Assembly: GCA_934567355.1 (NCBI GenBank)
Contig: CAKTJC010000021.1
Location: 1 to 46,666 of the forward strand
Direction of reading: 5' to 3'
DNA: 46,666 nt
DNA from: an uncultured Oscillospiraceae bacterium
GTDB taxonomy: Bacteria; Bacillota; Clostridia; Oscillospirales; Oscillospiraceae
Numbering within the stretch: position 1 is the first letter of the stretch; every line of letters begins with the position of its first letter. Shown piece by piece: positions 1-8,992 of this stretch. The notes below the pieces were generated by a model, which was given only the letters and a program-made list of their open reading frames with translations, had not been told where the DNA came from and did not search any database. The position numbers were made by a program, and so were the translations under genes.

Positions 1-594
1 CTCACCGGCAATGACCTCGCTGGCGGTCTTGCGCATCTGGTCGGCTGCCAGGTGGATCAGCAGATCAGAAACCATCAGGATGGGCTCGTCTTCCTGCTCA
101 CCGATGGTCACGTTGACGGTGGTGCCGTCCTTGCGGCACACAACACCGTGGATGGCCAAGGGAACACAGGTCCACTGATACTTCTTGATGCCGCCGTAGT
201 AGTGGGTCTTGAAGTAGGCAATCTCGCTGTCCTCATACAGGGGCTGAGGCTTTACATCCATGCGGGGGGAGTCCACATGGGCGGCGCAGATGTTGGCACC
301 CTTGGACAGCGGCTCCTTGCCGATGACGGCAATCATAAAGCTCTTGCCCCGGTTGTTCAGGTAAATCTTGTCGCCGGGCTTCACATCCATGCCGGGGACG
401 GCAGGCACAAAGCCATTCTTCTCAGCCATTTCGGTGGCCCAGGCGGTGGCCTCCCGCTCGGTCTTACAGGCATCCATAAAGGCGCGGTAGCGCAGTGCAT
501 ACGCTTCCATTTCCTTGCGCTGCTCGGCGGTCAGGCTGGTGTAGCCGTTCTTGGGGGCGCTGAGCAGGGAAGTGCGCAGTTCTTCAGCAGTCAT
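1..594 (-). CDS. apeA: M18 family aminopeptidase (N-terminal part; runs off the window)
   Basis: This is the N-terminal 198 codons of a zinc metallo-aminopeptidase of family M18, cytosolic enzymes that remove N-terminal residues from peptides. Translation from the ATG at 592-594 gives a start MTAEELRTSLLSAP and the family block AHVDSPRMDVKP followed by YFKTHYYGGIKKYQW. The His and Asp of AHVDSPR are metal-site residues in this family. The frame stays open to base 1, so the C-terminal half lies outside the window. It is the last visible gene of the minus-strand trmL-pgk-tpiA-tsaC-coaE run, about 50 nt after coaE. The clostridial M18 subgroup is usually called apeA; the exact substrate preference cannot be read from this fragment. 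Confidence 0.88.
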   Translation of the reverse strand, partial: MTAEELRTSLLSAPKNGYTSLTAEQRKEMEAYALRYRAFMDACKTEREATAWATEMAEKNGFVPAVPGMDVKPGDKIYLNNRGKSFMIAVIGKEPLSKGANICAAHVDSPRMDVKPQPLYEDSEIAYFKTHYYGGIKKYQWTCVPLAIHGVVCRKDGTTVNVTIGEQEDEPILMVSDLLIHLAADQMRKTASEVIAGE

Positions 595-645
595 TTTCTG
601 TTCTCCTTGTCTATGTTCATTCAGTATCCGCCATGGGCGGTAAGT

Positions 646-1230
646 TTACGCTAACGCTATTATACCGTGTGCATCCAAAAAATCAATGCATTTTTTGTGA
701 AAATCCGCCTGTGTACCGTCGTTTTCCAGCACATAATCGCAGTGCCGGGAAAACCAGTGCGTATCGTGCTGTGCGTTGATCCGGCTTTCGGCGTAGGCCT
801 CTGAAATTCCGTCACGCTGCACCAGGCGCATGATTCGCGCTTGCCTGGGCGCGGTGACCGCTACGGTGAGGTCACACAGCCGGTTCAGCCCGCTTTCAAA
901 AAGCGCAATGGCATCGATGGCAGCCAGAGCGGGGGAGGGATCCAACCGGCGTACCACTTCCCGCGTCACGGCGGCGTGGGTAATGGCATTCAGCTCAGCA
1001 AGCGCCTCCGGGTCGGCAAACGCGATTTTTCCCAGCTCCCTGCGGACAAAGCATCCACCCGGAAACGCCCCGGGGAAGCGAAGCTTCAGTGCGCCGAGCA
1101 TTTGCGCATCGGATTCCAGCAGCCGGTGGTAAATCTCGTCGCAGTCCAGCACCAGTCCGCCGCGCTCACGAATGATATTGAGCAGCGTGGTCTTGCCGCA
1201 GCCGGTGCCGCCGGTAATGCCCAGGATCAT
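646..1230 (-). CDS. coaE: dephospho-CoA kinase
   Basis: The 194-residue product matches dephospho-CoA kinase, which phosphorylates the 3'-OH of dephospho-CoA in the last step of coenzyme A synthesis in the cytosol. The P-loop GGTGCGKTT lies at residues 7-15, followed by LDCDEIYH (the CoaE-type D-x-D segment) near residue 28 and the lid-type stretch RLVQRDGISEAYAESRI near residue 135. Length is normal for the family. The start overlaps the stop of the upstream tsaC gene (ATGA-type overlap), indicating translational coupling in one minus-strand operon. Confidence 0.95.
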   Translation of the reverse strand: MILGITGGTGCGKTTLLNIIRERGGLVLDCDEIYHRLLESDAQMLGALKLRFPGAFPGGCFVRRELGKIAFADPEALAELNAITHAAVTREVVRRLDPSPALAAIDAIALFESGLNRLCDLTVAVTAPRQARIMRLVQRDGISEAYAESRINAQHDTHWFSRHCDYVLENDGTQADFHKKCIDFLDAHGIIALA

Positions 1231-2261
1231 TCCTCTGCCTCCGCGTCTACAATGTGGAATGCAGCGGCCTTTTTCAGCCGGTTCTGCACCGCGTAGGCCA
1301 CGCCACCGCCCACCGGGCAGCGGGCATAAACCTGATGGATCCGGGCGTCGTCCAGCTCCCGCAGAGCGGAGAAAAGACCGGCGCTCAGGGTATCCACATC
1401 GGATTCCAATCCGTAGGCCAGGGGAGCGCAGTCCGCGTACAGGGGCAGCTCTTCCTCAAAGCACAGTACCCGGTCGCCGGGGACGAAGTGACGGTGGATA
1501 TACTGCGCCGCCTTTTCCCGACTGCCTGCCACGATCACGACGGGCTCCGCCGGGGCATAGTGCCGGTATTTCATGCCAGGGGCTTTCACCACGGCATCCT
1601 TGTCGATTTGGGCAGTGACGGCTTTATCGATCACCAGGTCGCCCAGCACCTGCATCAGCTGCTCCGGGGTGATCCCGCCGGGGCGCAGCAGCCGGGGACG
1701 CGTCTCCGTCAGATCCACGATGGTGGATTCCACACCCACCCTGCATGCGCCGCCGTCCACAATGGCGTCGATTTTGCCGTTGTGGTCGTTGAGCACATGC
1801 TGCGCAGTGGTGGTGGAGGGTTTGCCGGAAATATTTGCCGACGGGGCGGCAATGGGCACCCCGGACAGACGGATGATTTCTCGAGTGACGGCATTATCCG
1901 GGCAGCGCACGGCCACCGTATCCAGCCCCGCCGTGGTATGCCGGGGGACGATCTCCCGGGCGGGCAGCACCATGGTCAGCGGCCCCGGCCAGAATTTTTC
2001 TGCCAGGTCGTAGGCGGCCTGAGGAATGTCATGGCAGAATTTTTCAATTTCGGCGGGCTCTGCCACATGAAGAATCAGGGGATTGTCCTGCGGGCGCCCC
2101 TTTGCCTCAAAGATCTTAATAACCGCCTGCTCGTCCAGCCCATTGGCGCCCAGACCGTAAACCGTCTCCGTGGGAATGGCCACCAGGCCGCCCCTGCGGA
2201 TGATGTCGGCGGCGGTCTGCGCCGTGGCAGGATCGGCGGCGGGAAGAAGAAGTGTTTTCAT
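1227..2261 (-). CDS. ywlC: L-threonylcarbamoyladenylate synthase (Sua5/YwlC type)
   Basis: The protein uses threonine, bicarbonate and ATP to make threonylcarbamoyl-AMP, the precursor for t6A at position 37 of ANN-decoding tRNAs. Residues about 10-200 form the YrdC/Sua5 domain (GGLVAIPTETVYGLGANG, KGRPQDNPLILHV, RCPDN, SANISGKPS), and the remainder is the Sua5-specific C-terminal domain with the linker APGMKYRHYAPAEP, so this is the long two-domain form (344 aa). I chose the ATG at 2261, which begins MKTLLLPAADP and has an AGG-type site upstream. An in-frame TTG at 2285 would add eight residues but has no better ribosome site. It sits between tpiA and coaE and overlaps coaE. Confidence 0.93.
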   Translation of the reverse strand: MKTLLLPAADPATAQTAADIIRRGGLVAIPTETVYGLGANGLDEQAVIKIFEAKGRPQDNPLILHVAEPAEIEKFCHDIPQAAYDLAEKFWPGPLTMVLPAREIVPRHTTAGLDTVAVRCPDNAVTREIIRLSGVPIAAPSANISGKPSTTTAQHVLNDHNGKIDAIVDGGACRVGVESTIVDLTETRPRLLRPGGITPEQLMQVLGDLVIDKAVTAQIDKDAVVKAPGMKYRHYAPAEPVVIVAGSREKAAQYIHRHFVPGDRVLCFEEELPLYADCAPLAYGLESDVDTLSAGLFSALRELDDARIHQVYARCPVGGGVAYAVQNRLKKAAAFHIVDAEAEE

Positions 2262-2286
2262 AGTCGTAACCTGCAAAATGGCCAAT

Positions 2287-2315
2287 CAGCGCAGCTGCTA
2301 GAAACAGCTGCGCTG
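2287..2315 (-). other. perfect 11-bp inverted repeat between tpiA and ywlC
   Basis: CAGCGCAGCTG (2287-2297) and CAGCTGCGCTG (2305-2315) are perfect inverted repeats around a 7-nt loop. On the transcribed minus strand the U-tract is on the wrong (5') side, so this does not look like a normal intrinsic terminator for tpiA. It may instead be an RNA processing or stability element in the tpiA-ywlC spacer; that role is inference. Confidence 0.6.
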
Positions 2316-2334
2316 AAAAAATGGCACGGATGAA

Positions 2335-3111
2335 TTAAGCGGTGGGCTGGTTGGCAGCGTTGACGATCTGCACGAACTTCTCGGGAACCAGGGAAGCGCC
2401 GCCGATCAGGCCGCCGTCGATGTCGGGCTGAGCCAGCAGCTCGAATGCGTTCTTCTCGTTCATGGAGCCGCCGTACAGGATGGAGATGGCGCGGGCATTT
2501 TTGGAGGAATACAGCTTGCGCACCACGGCACGGATGCCCTCGCAGACTTCCTCGGCCTGCTCGGGAGTGGCGGTGCGGCCGGTGCCGATGGCCCAGATGG
2601 GCTCGTAGGCGATGATGACTCTGCGGATCTTCTCCTCGGACACGTCCTTCAGACCCAGCTTGATCTGCATGGCGATCCACTCTTCGGTGATGCCGGCTTC
2701 ACGCTGCTCCAGGGTCTCGCCGCAGCACATGATGGGCACCAGACCGGCGTCCAGAGCGGCCAGAACCTTGGCGTTGATGTCGGCGTCGGTCTCGCCCATG
2801 GCGCGGCGCTCGGAGTGGCCGATGATGACGTACTTGCAGCCGGCGTCCACCAGCATGTTGGTGGCGATCTCACCGGTGTAAGCACCGGAGGCCTTGGCGT
2901 TGCAGTTCTCGGCGCCGATGCCTACGCGGGTCTCCCGCATGGAGCGGACGGCAGTGGGGATGCACACGGCGGGCACGCACAGGGCAACGTCACACCAGCG
3001 CCCCTTGGGCATGATGGCCTTGAGCTTGGTCATGAACTCCTTGGTTTCGGAGGGGGTCTTATTCATCTTCCAGTTACCGGCGATGACGGTCTTGCGGTAT
3101 TTTCTGTTCAT
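2335..3111 (-). CDS. tpiA: triose-phosphate isomerase
   Basis: TpiA interconverts dihydroxyacetone phosphate and glyceraldehyde 3-phosphate in glycolysis. The 258-residue protein shows the catalytic lysine in AGNWKMNKT (residues 11-19), the electrophilic histidine in IIGHSERRAMGE (around residue 100), the catalytic glutamate in AYEPIWAIGTG (around residue 170) and the phosphate-binding YGGSMNEKN. Length is normal for the family. A GAGGAG ribosome site precedes the ATG at 3111. It lies 59 nt downstream of pgk on the same strand, so two adjacent glycolytic enzymes are probably cotranscribed. Confidence 0.97.
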   Translation of the reverse strand: MNRKYRKTVIAGNWKMNKTPSETKEFMTKLKAIMPKGRWCDVALCVPAVCIPTAVRSMRETRVGIGAENCNAKASGAYTGEIATNMLVDAGCKYVIIGHSERRAMGETDADINAKVLAALDAGLVPIMCCGETLEQREAGITEEWIAMQIKLGLKDVSEEKIRRVIIAYEPIWAIGTGRTATPEQAEEVCEGIRAVVRKLYSSKNARAISILYGGSMNEKNAFELLAQPDIDGGLIGGASLVPEKFVQIVNAANQPTA

Positions 3112-3170
3112 GTTAAAAATTCTCCTCTATCTAAGTATCATTCTTCCGTAATGATAAAATTCACGCAGGA

Positions 3171-4370
3171 TTACTTGTCCTCCAGGCAGGCAATGCCGGG
3201 CAGCTCCAGACCTTCCAGGAACTCCAGGGAGGCGCCGCCGCCGGTGGAAATGTGGGTGATCTTGTCGGCGAAGCCCAGCTGCTCGCAGGCGGCCGCAGAG
3301 TCGCCGCCGCCGACGATGGTCACGGCGTCGGAATCAGCCAGTGCCTGTGCAACGGCGATGGTGCCCTTTGCCAGGGTGGGGTTCTCAAACACGCCCATGG
3401 GGCCGTTCCAGACGACGGTCTTGGCAGACTTGGCAGCCTCGGCAAACAGCGCGCGGGTCTTCTCACCAATGTCCAGACCCATCTTGTCGGCGGGAATGGC
3501 ATCGGCGGGAACAGTCTCAACGGAAATCTCACCGTCGATGGGATCGGGGAAAGCAGCGGCGACCACGGTGTCAATGGGCAGCAGGAGCTTGACGCCCTTG
3601 GCCTCGGCCTTGGCCATCATTTCCTTGCAGTAGTCGATCTTCTCGGTATCCAGCAGGGAGGTGCCCACGCTGTAGCCCTTGGCAGCCAGGAAGGTATAGG
3701 CCATGCCGCCGCCGATGATCAGGGTATCGACCTTTTCCAGCAGGTTGTTGATAACATTCAGCTTGTCGGAGACCTTTGCGCCGCCCAGGATGGCGACGAA
3801 GGGACGCTCGGGGTTGGACAGTGCCTTACCCATGATGGAAACTTCCTTCTGCACCAGGAAGCCGCAGACGGCGGGCAGGTAGTCAGCCACACCGGCGGTA
3901 GAGGAGTGCGCACGGTGCGCAGTGCCGAAAGCGTCGTTGACGAAAATGTCAGCCATGGAGGCCAGAGCCTTGCTCAGCTCGGGATCATTCTTGGTCTCAC
4001 CCTTTTCAAAGCGGGTGTTCTCCAGCATCATCACATCGCCGTCCTTCAGTGCGGCGGCCTTGGCATGGGCATCTTCACCTGCAACATCGGCAGCCATCAC
4101 AACAGGCTTGCCCAGCAGCTCGGAGATGCGGTCTGCAACCACCTTCAGGCTCAGCTCGGGCTTCCACTCGCCCTTGGGCTTGCCCATGTGGGAGCACAGG
4201 ATGACCTTGGCACCGTGATTGACCAGATATTCCACGGTGGGCATGGCAGCGACGATGCGCTTATCGGAAGTGATTTTGCCATTCTTGGTGGGGACGTTGA
4301 AATCGCAGCGGCACAGAACGCGCTTACCGGCAACGTCAATATCCTCAATAGACTTCTTGTTGTAATTCAT
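3171..4370 (-). CDS. pgk: phosphoglycerate kinase
   Basis: This 399-residue cytosolic enzyme transfers phosphate from 1,3-bisphosphoglycerate to ADP, the first ATP-yielding step of glycolysis. Family marks include [16 protein letters not shown] near the N-terminus, [12 protein letters not shown], the hinge [17 protein letters not shown], and the nucleotide-binding [15 protein letters not shown] followed by [15 protein letters not shown] at the C-terminus. A GGAGGT site lies 6 nt before the ATG at 4370. It follows trmL after 14 nt and precedes tpiA, so it is in the middle of a minus-strand operon. Confidence 0.97.
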   Translation of the reverse strand: MNYNKKSIEDIDVAGKRVLCRCDFNVPTKNGKITSDKRIVAAMPTVEYLVNHGAKVILCSHMGKPKGEWKPELSLKVVADRISELLGKPVVMAADVAGEDAHAKAAALKDGDVMMLENTRFEKGETKNDPELSKALASMADIFVNDAFGTAHRAHSSTAGVADYLPAVCGFLVQKEVSIMGKALSNPERPFVAILGGAKVSDKLNVINNLLEKVDTLIIGGGMAYTFLAAKGYSVGTSLLDTEKIDYCKEMMAKAEAKGVKLLLPIDTVVAAAFPDPIDGEISVETVPADAIPADKMGLDIGEKTRALFAEAAKSAKTVVWNGPMGVFENPTLAKGTIAVAQALADSDAVTIVGGGDSAAACEQLGFADKITHISTGGGASLEFLEGLELPGIACLEDK

Positions 4371-4384
4371 ATAAGTACCTCCAT

Positions 4385-4885
4385 TCAGAATTCATCAGGG
4401 GTTTGCCCCCGCATTTTGCCAAAATCCTTCAGGTTTGGGAAAGAGAGTTGACGCAGCGCCTCATAGGTCGTGATGGCCACCGCGTTGCTTAGGTTGAGGC
4501 TCCGGGCTTCGGAGCGCATGGGTATCCGCACACAGCTTTCAAAATGCTTGTCCAGGAAGCTCTCGGGCAGACCCTTGGTTTCCTTGCCGAAGAACAGGTA
4601 GCAGCCGTCGTGAAATTCTGCCTCCACATAGCTCCGCGGTGCTTTGGTGGACAGGCACCACATTTCTTTTACGTCATTTCTGGCGAAGAAATCATCCAGA
4701 TTTTCGTAATCGAAAACCTCAACCAGGTGCCAATAGTCCAGCCCTGCGCGCTTGACAGCCTTTTCGGAGATGTCAAACCCAAGGGGGCGGATCAGGTGGA
4801 GACGGCTTCCGGTGGCGGCGCAGGTTCTGGCAACGTTGCCGCAGTTCTGGGGAATCTCAGGCTCAACCAATACAATATTCAGCAT
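4385..4885 (-). CDS. trmL: tRNA (cytidine/uridine-34-2'-O)-methyltransferase
   Basis: The 166-residue product is a single-domain SPOUT methyltransferase that 2'-O-methylates the wobble base of certain leucine tRNAs. It begins [20 protein letters not shown], the standard TrmL opening, and carries LIRPLGFDI, the motif [13 protein letters not shown], and the knot-forming [17 protein letters not shown]. The start at 4885 is supported by GGAGGTG just upstream; a longer frame back to 4939 adds 18 residues with no family similarity. It is the first gene of the run that continues into pgk. Confidence 0.93.
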   Translation of the reverse strand: MLNIVLVEPEIPQNCGNVARTCAATGSRLHLIRPLGFDISEKAVKRAGLDYWHLVEVFDYENLDDFFARNDVKEMWCLSTKAPRSYVEAEFHDGCYLFFGKETKGLPESFLDKHFESCVRIPMRSEARSLNLSNAVAITTYEALRQLSFPNLKDFGKMRGQTPDEF

Positions 4886-5182
4886 GAAATTCACCTCCCG
4901 GTTCGGCGCAATGAGGGCAGCGCGCGCAAATCCGTACATCGCTTATTGTATGCCAAAGCGCCGCTAAAATCAATCCCAAAACTTGCATTTTTTTCTGTTT
5001 TTATAGTATTCACATAAAAAGGAACAGGAGTCGCCGAAATTTGTGAAAAAAATACATTGACAGGAAATTGCACCGGTTGAGCCGAAAGTTTCTTCGTGAA
5101 TTCACTGCCAACGGCGTTTGACAACCTTTCAAAAAAAGCGGCAGATTGTTTCGGAATCTTTTGATGTTTCCGGTATAAAAAA
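4886..5182. other. AT-rich spacer between lipoprotein and trmL operons
   Basis: These bases contain no convincing gene. The region should hold the promoter of the trmL-pgk operon on the minus strand; the best -10-like match is TATAAA near 5000, but I cannot assign a -35 with confidence. Confidence 0.4.
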
Positions 5183-5207
5183 GGCACACCGCGCGTCGCG
5201 GTGTGCC
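5183..5207 (-). terminator. intrinsic terminator of the lipoprotein gene
   Basis: GGCACACCGCG and CGCGGTGTGCC form a perfect 11-bp stem around CGT, followed on the minus strand by CCTTTTTTATA. It lies 15 bp past the lipoprotein stop codon. Confidence 0.9.
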
Positions 5208-5221
5208 GGAAGACAGGGGAA

Positions 5222-6097
5222 TCAGCCCGCTGCCATTTTCAGTTCGTTGCTGTTATAGAACCAGCTGCCGCCGTTGGAGGCAGGGAGCTGCGTCCCGTCG
5301 GACAGGGTGACCACCAGCATCAGATCCAGCTGATAATCGTCTTCCATCTGGGGCATCTTGAAGCTGATGTTGGACAGGCTGCTTTCGTAGCTGCCCTGAC
5401 CTTCGCCCTGGGGAAGGTCGATGTCCTTGGTCTCGCATTCTTCACCGTTGAGCATGAACACCAGCTGCGCTTTCTGGAAGCCGACGGAAGCTCCGGCAGT
5501 GGTCAGCTGGGGCAGCTGCACGCTTGCATAACCGGCGGTGACCACAAACTGACCATTTTCTTCCTTGAAATCGGAAATAAAGAGATTGCAGTAGGTATCC
5601 AGGGAGCGCTTCATGTACACCAGAGAATCATAGGCGTCGCTGAGCGTATAGTTTTCAGCGGAGCCCTGGGGGGAGAACAGAACAAACTCATACTCGTAAC
5701 CATCGGCGGCTTCCAGATCGACAGAGGCGGTGTAGTAGCTTCCATCCCAGGTGCACATGGCATTTTCAACCATCTCACCGTTCAGGCGCACAACAAAGGA
5801 GCCGGACTGACCTTCTTCATAGGCTCTGGGGTGGCCGGTAAAGGTGACGGTGGCGCCGTTGCTGCTGCTCCACACGGCGGGGGTCAGCTCCCAGGATTCC
5901 AGGGCGCCTTCGCTCTCCACATTGGCCAGAACGCCTACAGGATTGGTGGCGGCGATGGGAGCGGTCTCGGTTGCTGCCTCGATGGGGGCAACGGTTTCCG
6001 GCTCAGCTGCTTTGCCGGAACAGCCGGAGAGGATGGATGCCGCGAGACACACCAGCACAGCGGCAGAAATGAGGATAGATTTCTTTTTTTGAAGCAT
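5222..6097 (-). CDS. secreted lipoprotein of unknown function
   Basis: The 291-residue product starts with a lysine-rich n-region and hydrophobic core (MLQKKKSILISAAVLVC), then the lipobox LSGC near residue 24, so it should be exported, lipidated on cysteine and anchored to the outside of the membrane. An acidic Thr/Pro/Glu/Ala linker (residues about 30-50) is followed by a domain rich in predicted beta strands. I do not recognise the domain. The start at 6097 is fixed by GGGAGG seven bases upstream; the longer frame back to 6202 lacks a signal peptide. It is monocistronic, with its own promoter and terminator. Confidence 0.8.
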   Translation of the reverse strand: MLQKKKSILISAAVLVCLAASILSGCSGKAAEPETVAPIEAATETAPIAATNPVGVLANVESEGALESWELTPAVWSSSNGATVTFTGHPRAYEEGQSGSFVVRLNGEMVENAMCTWDGSYYTASVDLEAADGYEYEFVLFSPQGSAENYTLSDAYDSLVYMKRSLDTYCNLFISDFKEENGQFVVTAGYASVQLPQLTTAGASVGFQKAQLVFMLNGEECETKDIDLPQGEGQGSYESSLSNISFKMPQMEDDYQLDLMLVVTLSDGTQLPASNGGSWFYNSNELKMAAG

Positions 6098-6190
6098 TTT
6101 GATTCCTCCCAATATCCAAAATCCGTCGGCCTTTGAGGGCGCACCTCCGGAAAAACCGACGATCCATGGCATCAAATTCAATTTGGTTTC

Positions 6191-6219
6191 ATTATAATGC
6201 ATGGTCAGCTGTTTTGCAA
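6191..6219 (-). promoter_or_regulatory. sigma-A type promoter of the lipoprotein gene
   Basis: Read on the minus strand, TTGCAA, a 17-bp spacer and a perfect TATAAT lie about 95 bp before the lipoprotein start. Confidence 0.8.
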
Positions 6220-6272
6220 CTTAAAAAAACTTTAATTTTTTGCAAAAGAAAGGAAAAGAGACCAGAAAAATC

Positions 6273-6298
6273 ATCCCCGGAGGCTACCCTCCGGGGAT
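6273..6298 (-). terminator. intrinsic terminator of the EF-G-like gene
   Basis: ATCCCCGGAGG / CCTCCGGGGAT is an 11-bp perfect stem with a CTAC loop, followed on the minus strand by a U-rich run (GATTTTTC). It is 13 bp after the EF-G-like stop. Confidence 0.9.
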
Positions 6299-6311
6299 GG
6301 AAAAAGATTTG

Positions 6312-8378
6312 TTATTCCTCAGCGGCCTTGGCGTCGGCAATGATCTTCGCCTGGTTGGCCTTGGGCACTTCCTCGTAGCGGTCGAAGGTCAGCTCGAAGG
6401 AGCCGCGAGCCTGGGTCATTGCCCGCAGATCGATGGCGTAGCTGCCCATCTCAGCCATGGGAACCTCGGCCTCCACCACGGTGTTGCCGTCGCCGGCGGG
6501 GTTCATGCCCATGACGCGGCCGCGGCGCTTGTTCAGGTCGCCGATAACGTCGCCCATGTAGCTGTCGGGAATGGTGACCTTCAGGGAGCCGATGGGCTCC
6601 AGCAGAGTGGGCATGGCGTTGGGCATGGCTTCCTTGAAGGCCAGAATGGCAGCCATCTTGAATGCCATTTCGTTGGAGTCAACGGGGTGATAGGAGCCGT
6701 CGTACAGCACAGCCTTCAGGCCGACCATGGGATACCCGGCCAGGGGACCCTTCTGAACGGCTTCCTGGATGCCCTTTTCAACGGCGGGATAGAAGTTGCG
6801 GGGCACGGAGCCGCCGAAGACTTCTTCTGCGAAGATCATATCGTCCTGCTCGTCCTGGGGCTCGAAGCGGATCCACACATCGCCGAACTGGCCGCTGCCG
6901 CCGGTCTGCTTCTTGTGGCGGCCGTGAGCCTCTACCTTCTTCTTGATACGCTCACGGTAAGCAACCTTGGCGGGGCTGAGCACGGCATCCACACCGAAGC
7001 GGGTCTTCAGCTTGGAAACCAACACGTCCAGCTGCTGGTCGCCAGTGCCGGAGAGAATCAGCTGCTTGGTTTCGGGGTTCTGATAGGTGGAGAAGGAGGG
7101 ATCTTCCTCGTTCAGACGGTTCAGACCGGTGCCCACCTTTTCTTCCTGGCCGCGGGTCTTGGGAGCGATGGCCATGGAGTAGCAGGGAGCGGGATAGGGG
7201 ATCTGCTTCAGGCTGACGACCTTTCTGGGGTCGCACAAGGTATCGCCGGTTTTTACCTTGTCCATCTTGCCGATGGCGCCGATGTCGCCGCAGGTGAGCA
7301 TCTTGACTTCGGTGTTCTTTTTGCCGCACATGGTATACAGACGGCCCAGCTTCTCGGTCTCGCCGGTGCGGGAGTTGACCAGAGTGGTGTCGGAGGTGAT
7401 CTCACCGGACAGAACCTTGACGAAGGAATACTTGCCGAACTGGTCGGACACGGTCTTCCACACGAAGGCAGCGGGCACGCCGCCGGGGGAGACGACGAAT
7501 TCCTCTACCTTGCCGTCGGCGGTGGTAGCTTTGTGATAGTTGCCCTCCACGGGGTTGGGCAGCAGCTCAATAATATGATCCATCAGCATCAGGCTGCCCA
7601 GGCAGGTAACGGCGGAGCCGCAGAAAACGGGGAAGAGGCTCAGCTCTGCCACGCCCTGGTGCAGACCGTTGATCATTTCGCGGTAAGAAAAGTCGTCGCC
7701 TTCGAAGAAGCGCTCCATCAGAGCCTCATCGGTCTCTGCCACGCCTTCCTTCAGCACGTCGTAGAACTCGTCGATCACACCGGCCTTGTCGGCAGGCAGC
7801 TGGATCTCCACTCTCTTGAGCTTCTGCATCTCGTAGGCGCGCTTGTTCAGCACGTCGATGATGCCGGTGACCTTCTTGGAGGAATCCCAGATGGGAACGA
7901 TGACGGGAGCGATCTTGTTGCCGTAGCGCTCACGCAGAGCTTCGAAGGTGGCGTTGTAGTCGGAATTGTCCTCATCCACCTTGGAGATGTAGATGAAGCG
8001 GGGCATATTCCGCTCTTCGCAGTACTTCCATGCCTTTTCAAAGCCGACGGTGATGCCGTCCTTGGCAGACAGAACCAGGATGGCGGCATCGGAAGCACGC
8101 AGCGCTTCCATCACGGCACCGGCAAAATCAAAGCCGCCCGGGGTGTCCAGGATGTTGATCTTGGTATTGTTGTATTCGATGGGGATCACGGAAGTAGAGA
8201 TGGAAATGTGACGGCGAATTTCTTCGGGGTCATAATCACTAACGGTGTTGCCGTCGGCGTTCTTGCCGATACGGTCGATGGCACCGGTCATGTAAAGTAA
8301 GCTCTCTGCCAGGGCGGACTTGCCGCTTCCGCTGTGGCCCAGCAGACAGACATTGCGAATGGCGTTGACAGTGTACAT
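6312..8378 (-). CDS. elongation factor G paralog (EF-G-like GTPase)
   Basis: The 688-residue translational GTPase has the EF-G domain order: G domain (residues 1-270) with P-loop GHSGSGKSA and DTPGGFDF, then domains II-V ending in the EF-G C-terminal block (LEPIGSLKVTIPDSYMGDVIGDLNKRRGRVMGM, given here only as a location at about residues 595-630). It departs from ribosomal-translocase EF-G: the G4 motif reads SKVDEDN where canonical EF-G has NKMD, and the switch I segment RRHISISTSV differs from RGITI. Such divergent EF-G-like proteins occur beside the canonical fusA in many Clostridia, and their role is not settled. No rpsL, rpsG or tuf neighbours are present, which supports the paralog reading. 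It is monocistronic. Confidence 0.85.
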   Translation of the reverse strand: MYTVNAIRNVCLLGHSGSGKSALAESLLYMTGAIDRIGKNADGNTVSDYDPEEIRRHISISTSVIPIEYNNTKINILDTPGGFDFAGAVMEALRASDAAILVLSAKDGITVGFEKAWKYCEERNMPRFIYISKVDEDNSDYNATFEALRERYGNKIAPVIVPIWDSSKKVTGIIDVLNKRAYEMQKLKRVEIQLPADKAGVIDEFYDVLKEGVAETDEALMERFFEGDDFSYREMINGLHQGVAELSLFPVFCGSAVTCLGSLMLMDHIIELLPNPVEGNYHKATTADGKVEEFVVSPGGVPAAFVWKTVSDQFGKYSFVKVLSGEITSDTTLVNSRTGETEKLGRLYTMCGKKNTEVKMLTCGDIGAIGKMDKVKTGDTLCDPRKVVSLKQIPYPAPCYSMAIAPKTRGQEEKVGTGLNRLNEEDPSFSTYQNPETKQLILSGTGDQQLDVLVSKLKTRFGVDAVLSPAKVAYRERIKKKVEAHGRHKKQTGGSGQFGDVWIRFEPQDEQDDMIFAEEVFGGSVPRNFYPAVEKGIQEAVQKGPLAGYPMVGLKAVLYDGSYHPVDSNEMAFKMAAILAFKEAMPNAMPTLLEPIGSLKVTIPDSYMGDVIGDLNKRRGRVMGMNPAGDGNTVVEAEVPMAEMGSYAIDLRAMTQARGSFELTFDRYEEVPKANQAKIIADAKAAEE

Positions 8379-8431
8379 AGTTGCAATACTCCTTTCGGGA
8401 CGGTGTGCCTTGCAGACACCCGAATAGGGAC

Positions 8432-8460
8432 ATTATACACGAACAAGGAATGAATTTCAA
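8432..8460 (-). promoter_or_regulatory. sigma-A type promoter of the EF-G-like gene
   Basis: On the minus strand TTGAAA, a 17-bp spacer and TATAAT lie 54 bp before the EF-G-like ATG at 8378. Confidence 0.85.
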
Positions 8461-8684
8461 TGACTATTTCGTTCAAAATGCAAAATTGTGTATATTATCC
8501 TACGGACATTTGTTTTTCTGTGCAATTCACACAAAAATAAACCCCTCATTTTGGCACAATCCGCCTTATTTTTGTTCGCTGGAAGAAATAAATAGGATGC
8601 GAAAGACATACATTGTTCTCAGAAGCAGATTTTCTAAGATAATGGGAAAATGAAAAAGGGGGTTGCCTCAAAATAGATTTCTAA

Positions 8685-8992
8685 AGGAATTCTGGCTATC
8701 TCGGCATTCAGAAACGCCCTGAAATCAGAAAGAATAAACATCTTTCAAACATTGATTTTCGTATTAACCGCTGCCCATCAGTTTACCTCAAGTAAGTGAC
8801 AATGCAATTGATTGGGAACGATACATCGAAAACTGCAAATCTTCCATTTGCTGTAAAGTGAAACACGTATTCCGGATTATAAAGTGCCAGTTTAGCTGTA
8901 AGAAAGTGGCGTACAGAGGTTTGAAGAAAAAGAGAATCGTCTGTGCAAATTTTTTGCTTGCAGTTGACGAACGAAAGTTTCCTACAACCTGA
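8685..8992 (+). pseudogene. C-terminal fragment of an IS5-family transposase, frameshifted
   Basis: Two overlapping plus-strand frames together read as the end of a DDE transposase of the IS5 type. The first (8685-8795) contains NSGYLGIQKRPEIRKNKHLS and then IDFRINRCPS. The second (8768-8992) continues with SDNAIDWERYIENCKSS and the family signature KHVFRIIKCQF followed by KKVAYRGLKK. The switch near 8771-8783 is a frameshift, and about three quarters of the N-terminal protein, including the first two catalytic aspartates, is absent. It cannot encode a working transposase. The assignment rests on recognising these conserved C-terminal blocks by eye. Confidence 0.8.

Noticed and set aside
4891..5187. 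A 98-codon minus-strand frame upstream of trmL
   Set aside because: It has no ribosome site, runs into the lipoprotein terminator and shows no known pattern; treated as leader DNA.
6240..8300. A 686-codon plus-strand frame opposite the EF-G-like gene
   Set aside because: Antisense shadow with shadow-type composition and no homology.
8381..8653. A 90-codon plus-strand frame upstream of the EF-G-like gene
   Set aside because: It overlaps the EF-G-like promoter in antisense, lacks a ribosome site and has no family character.
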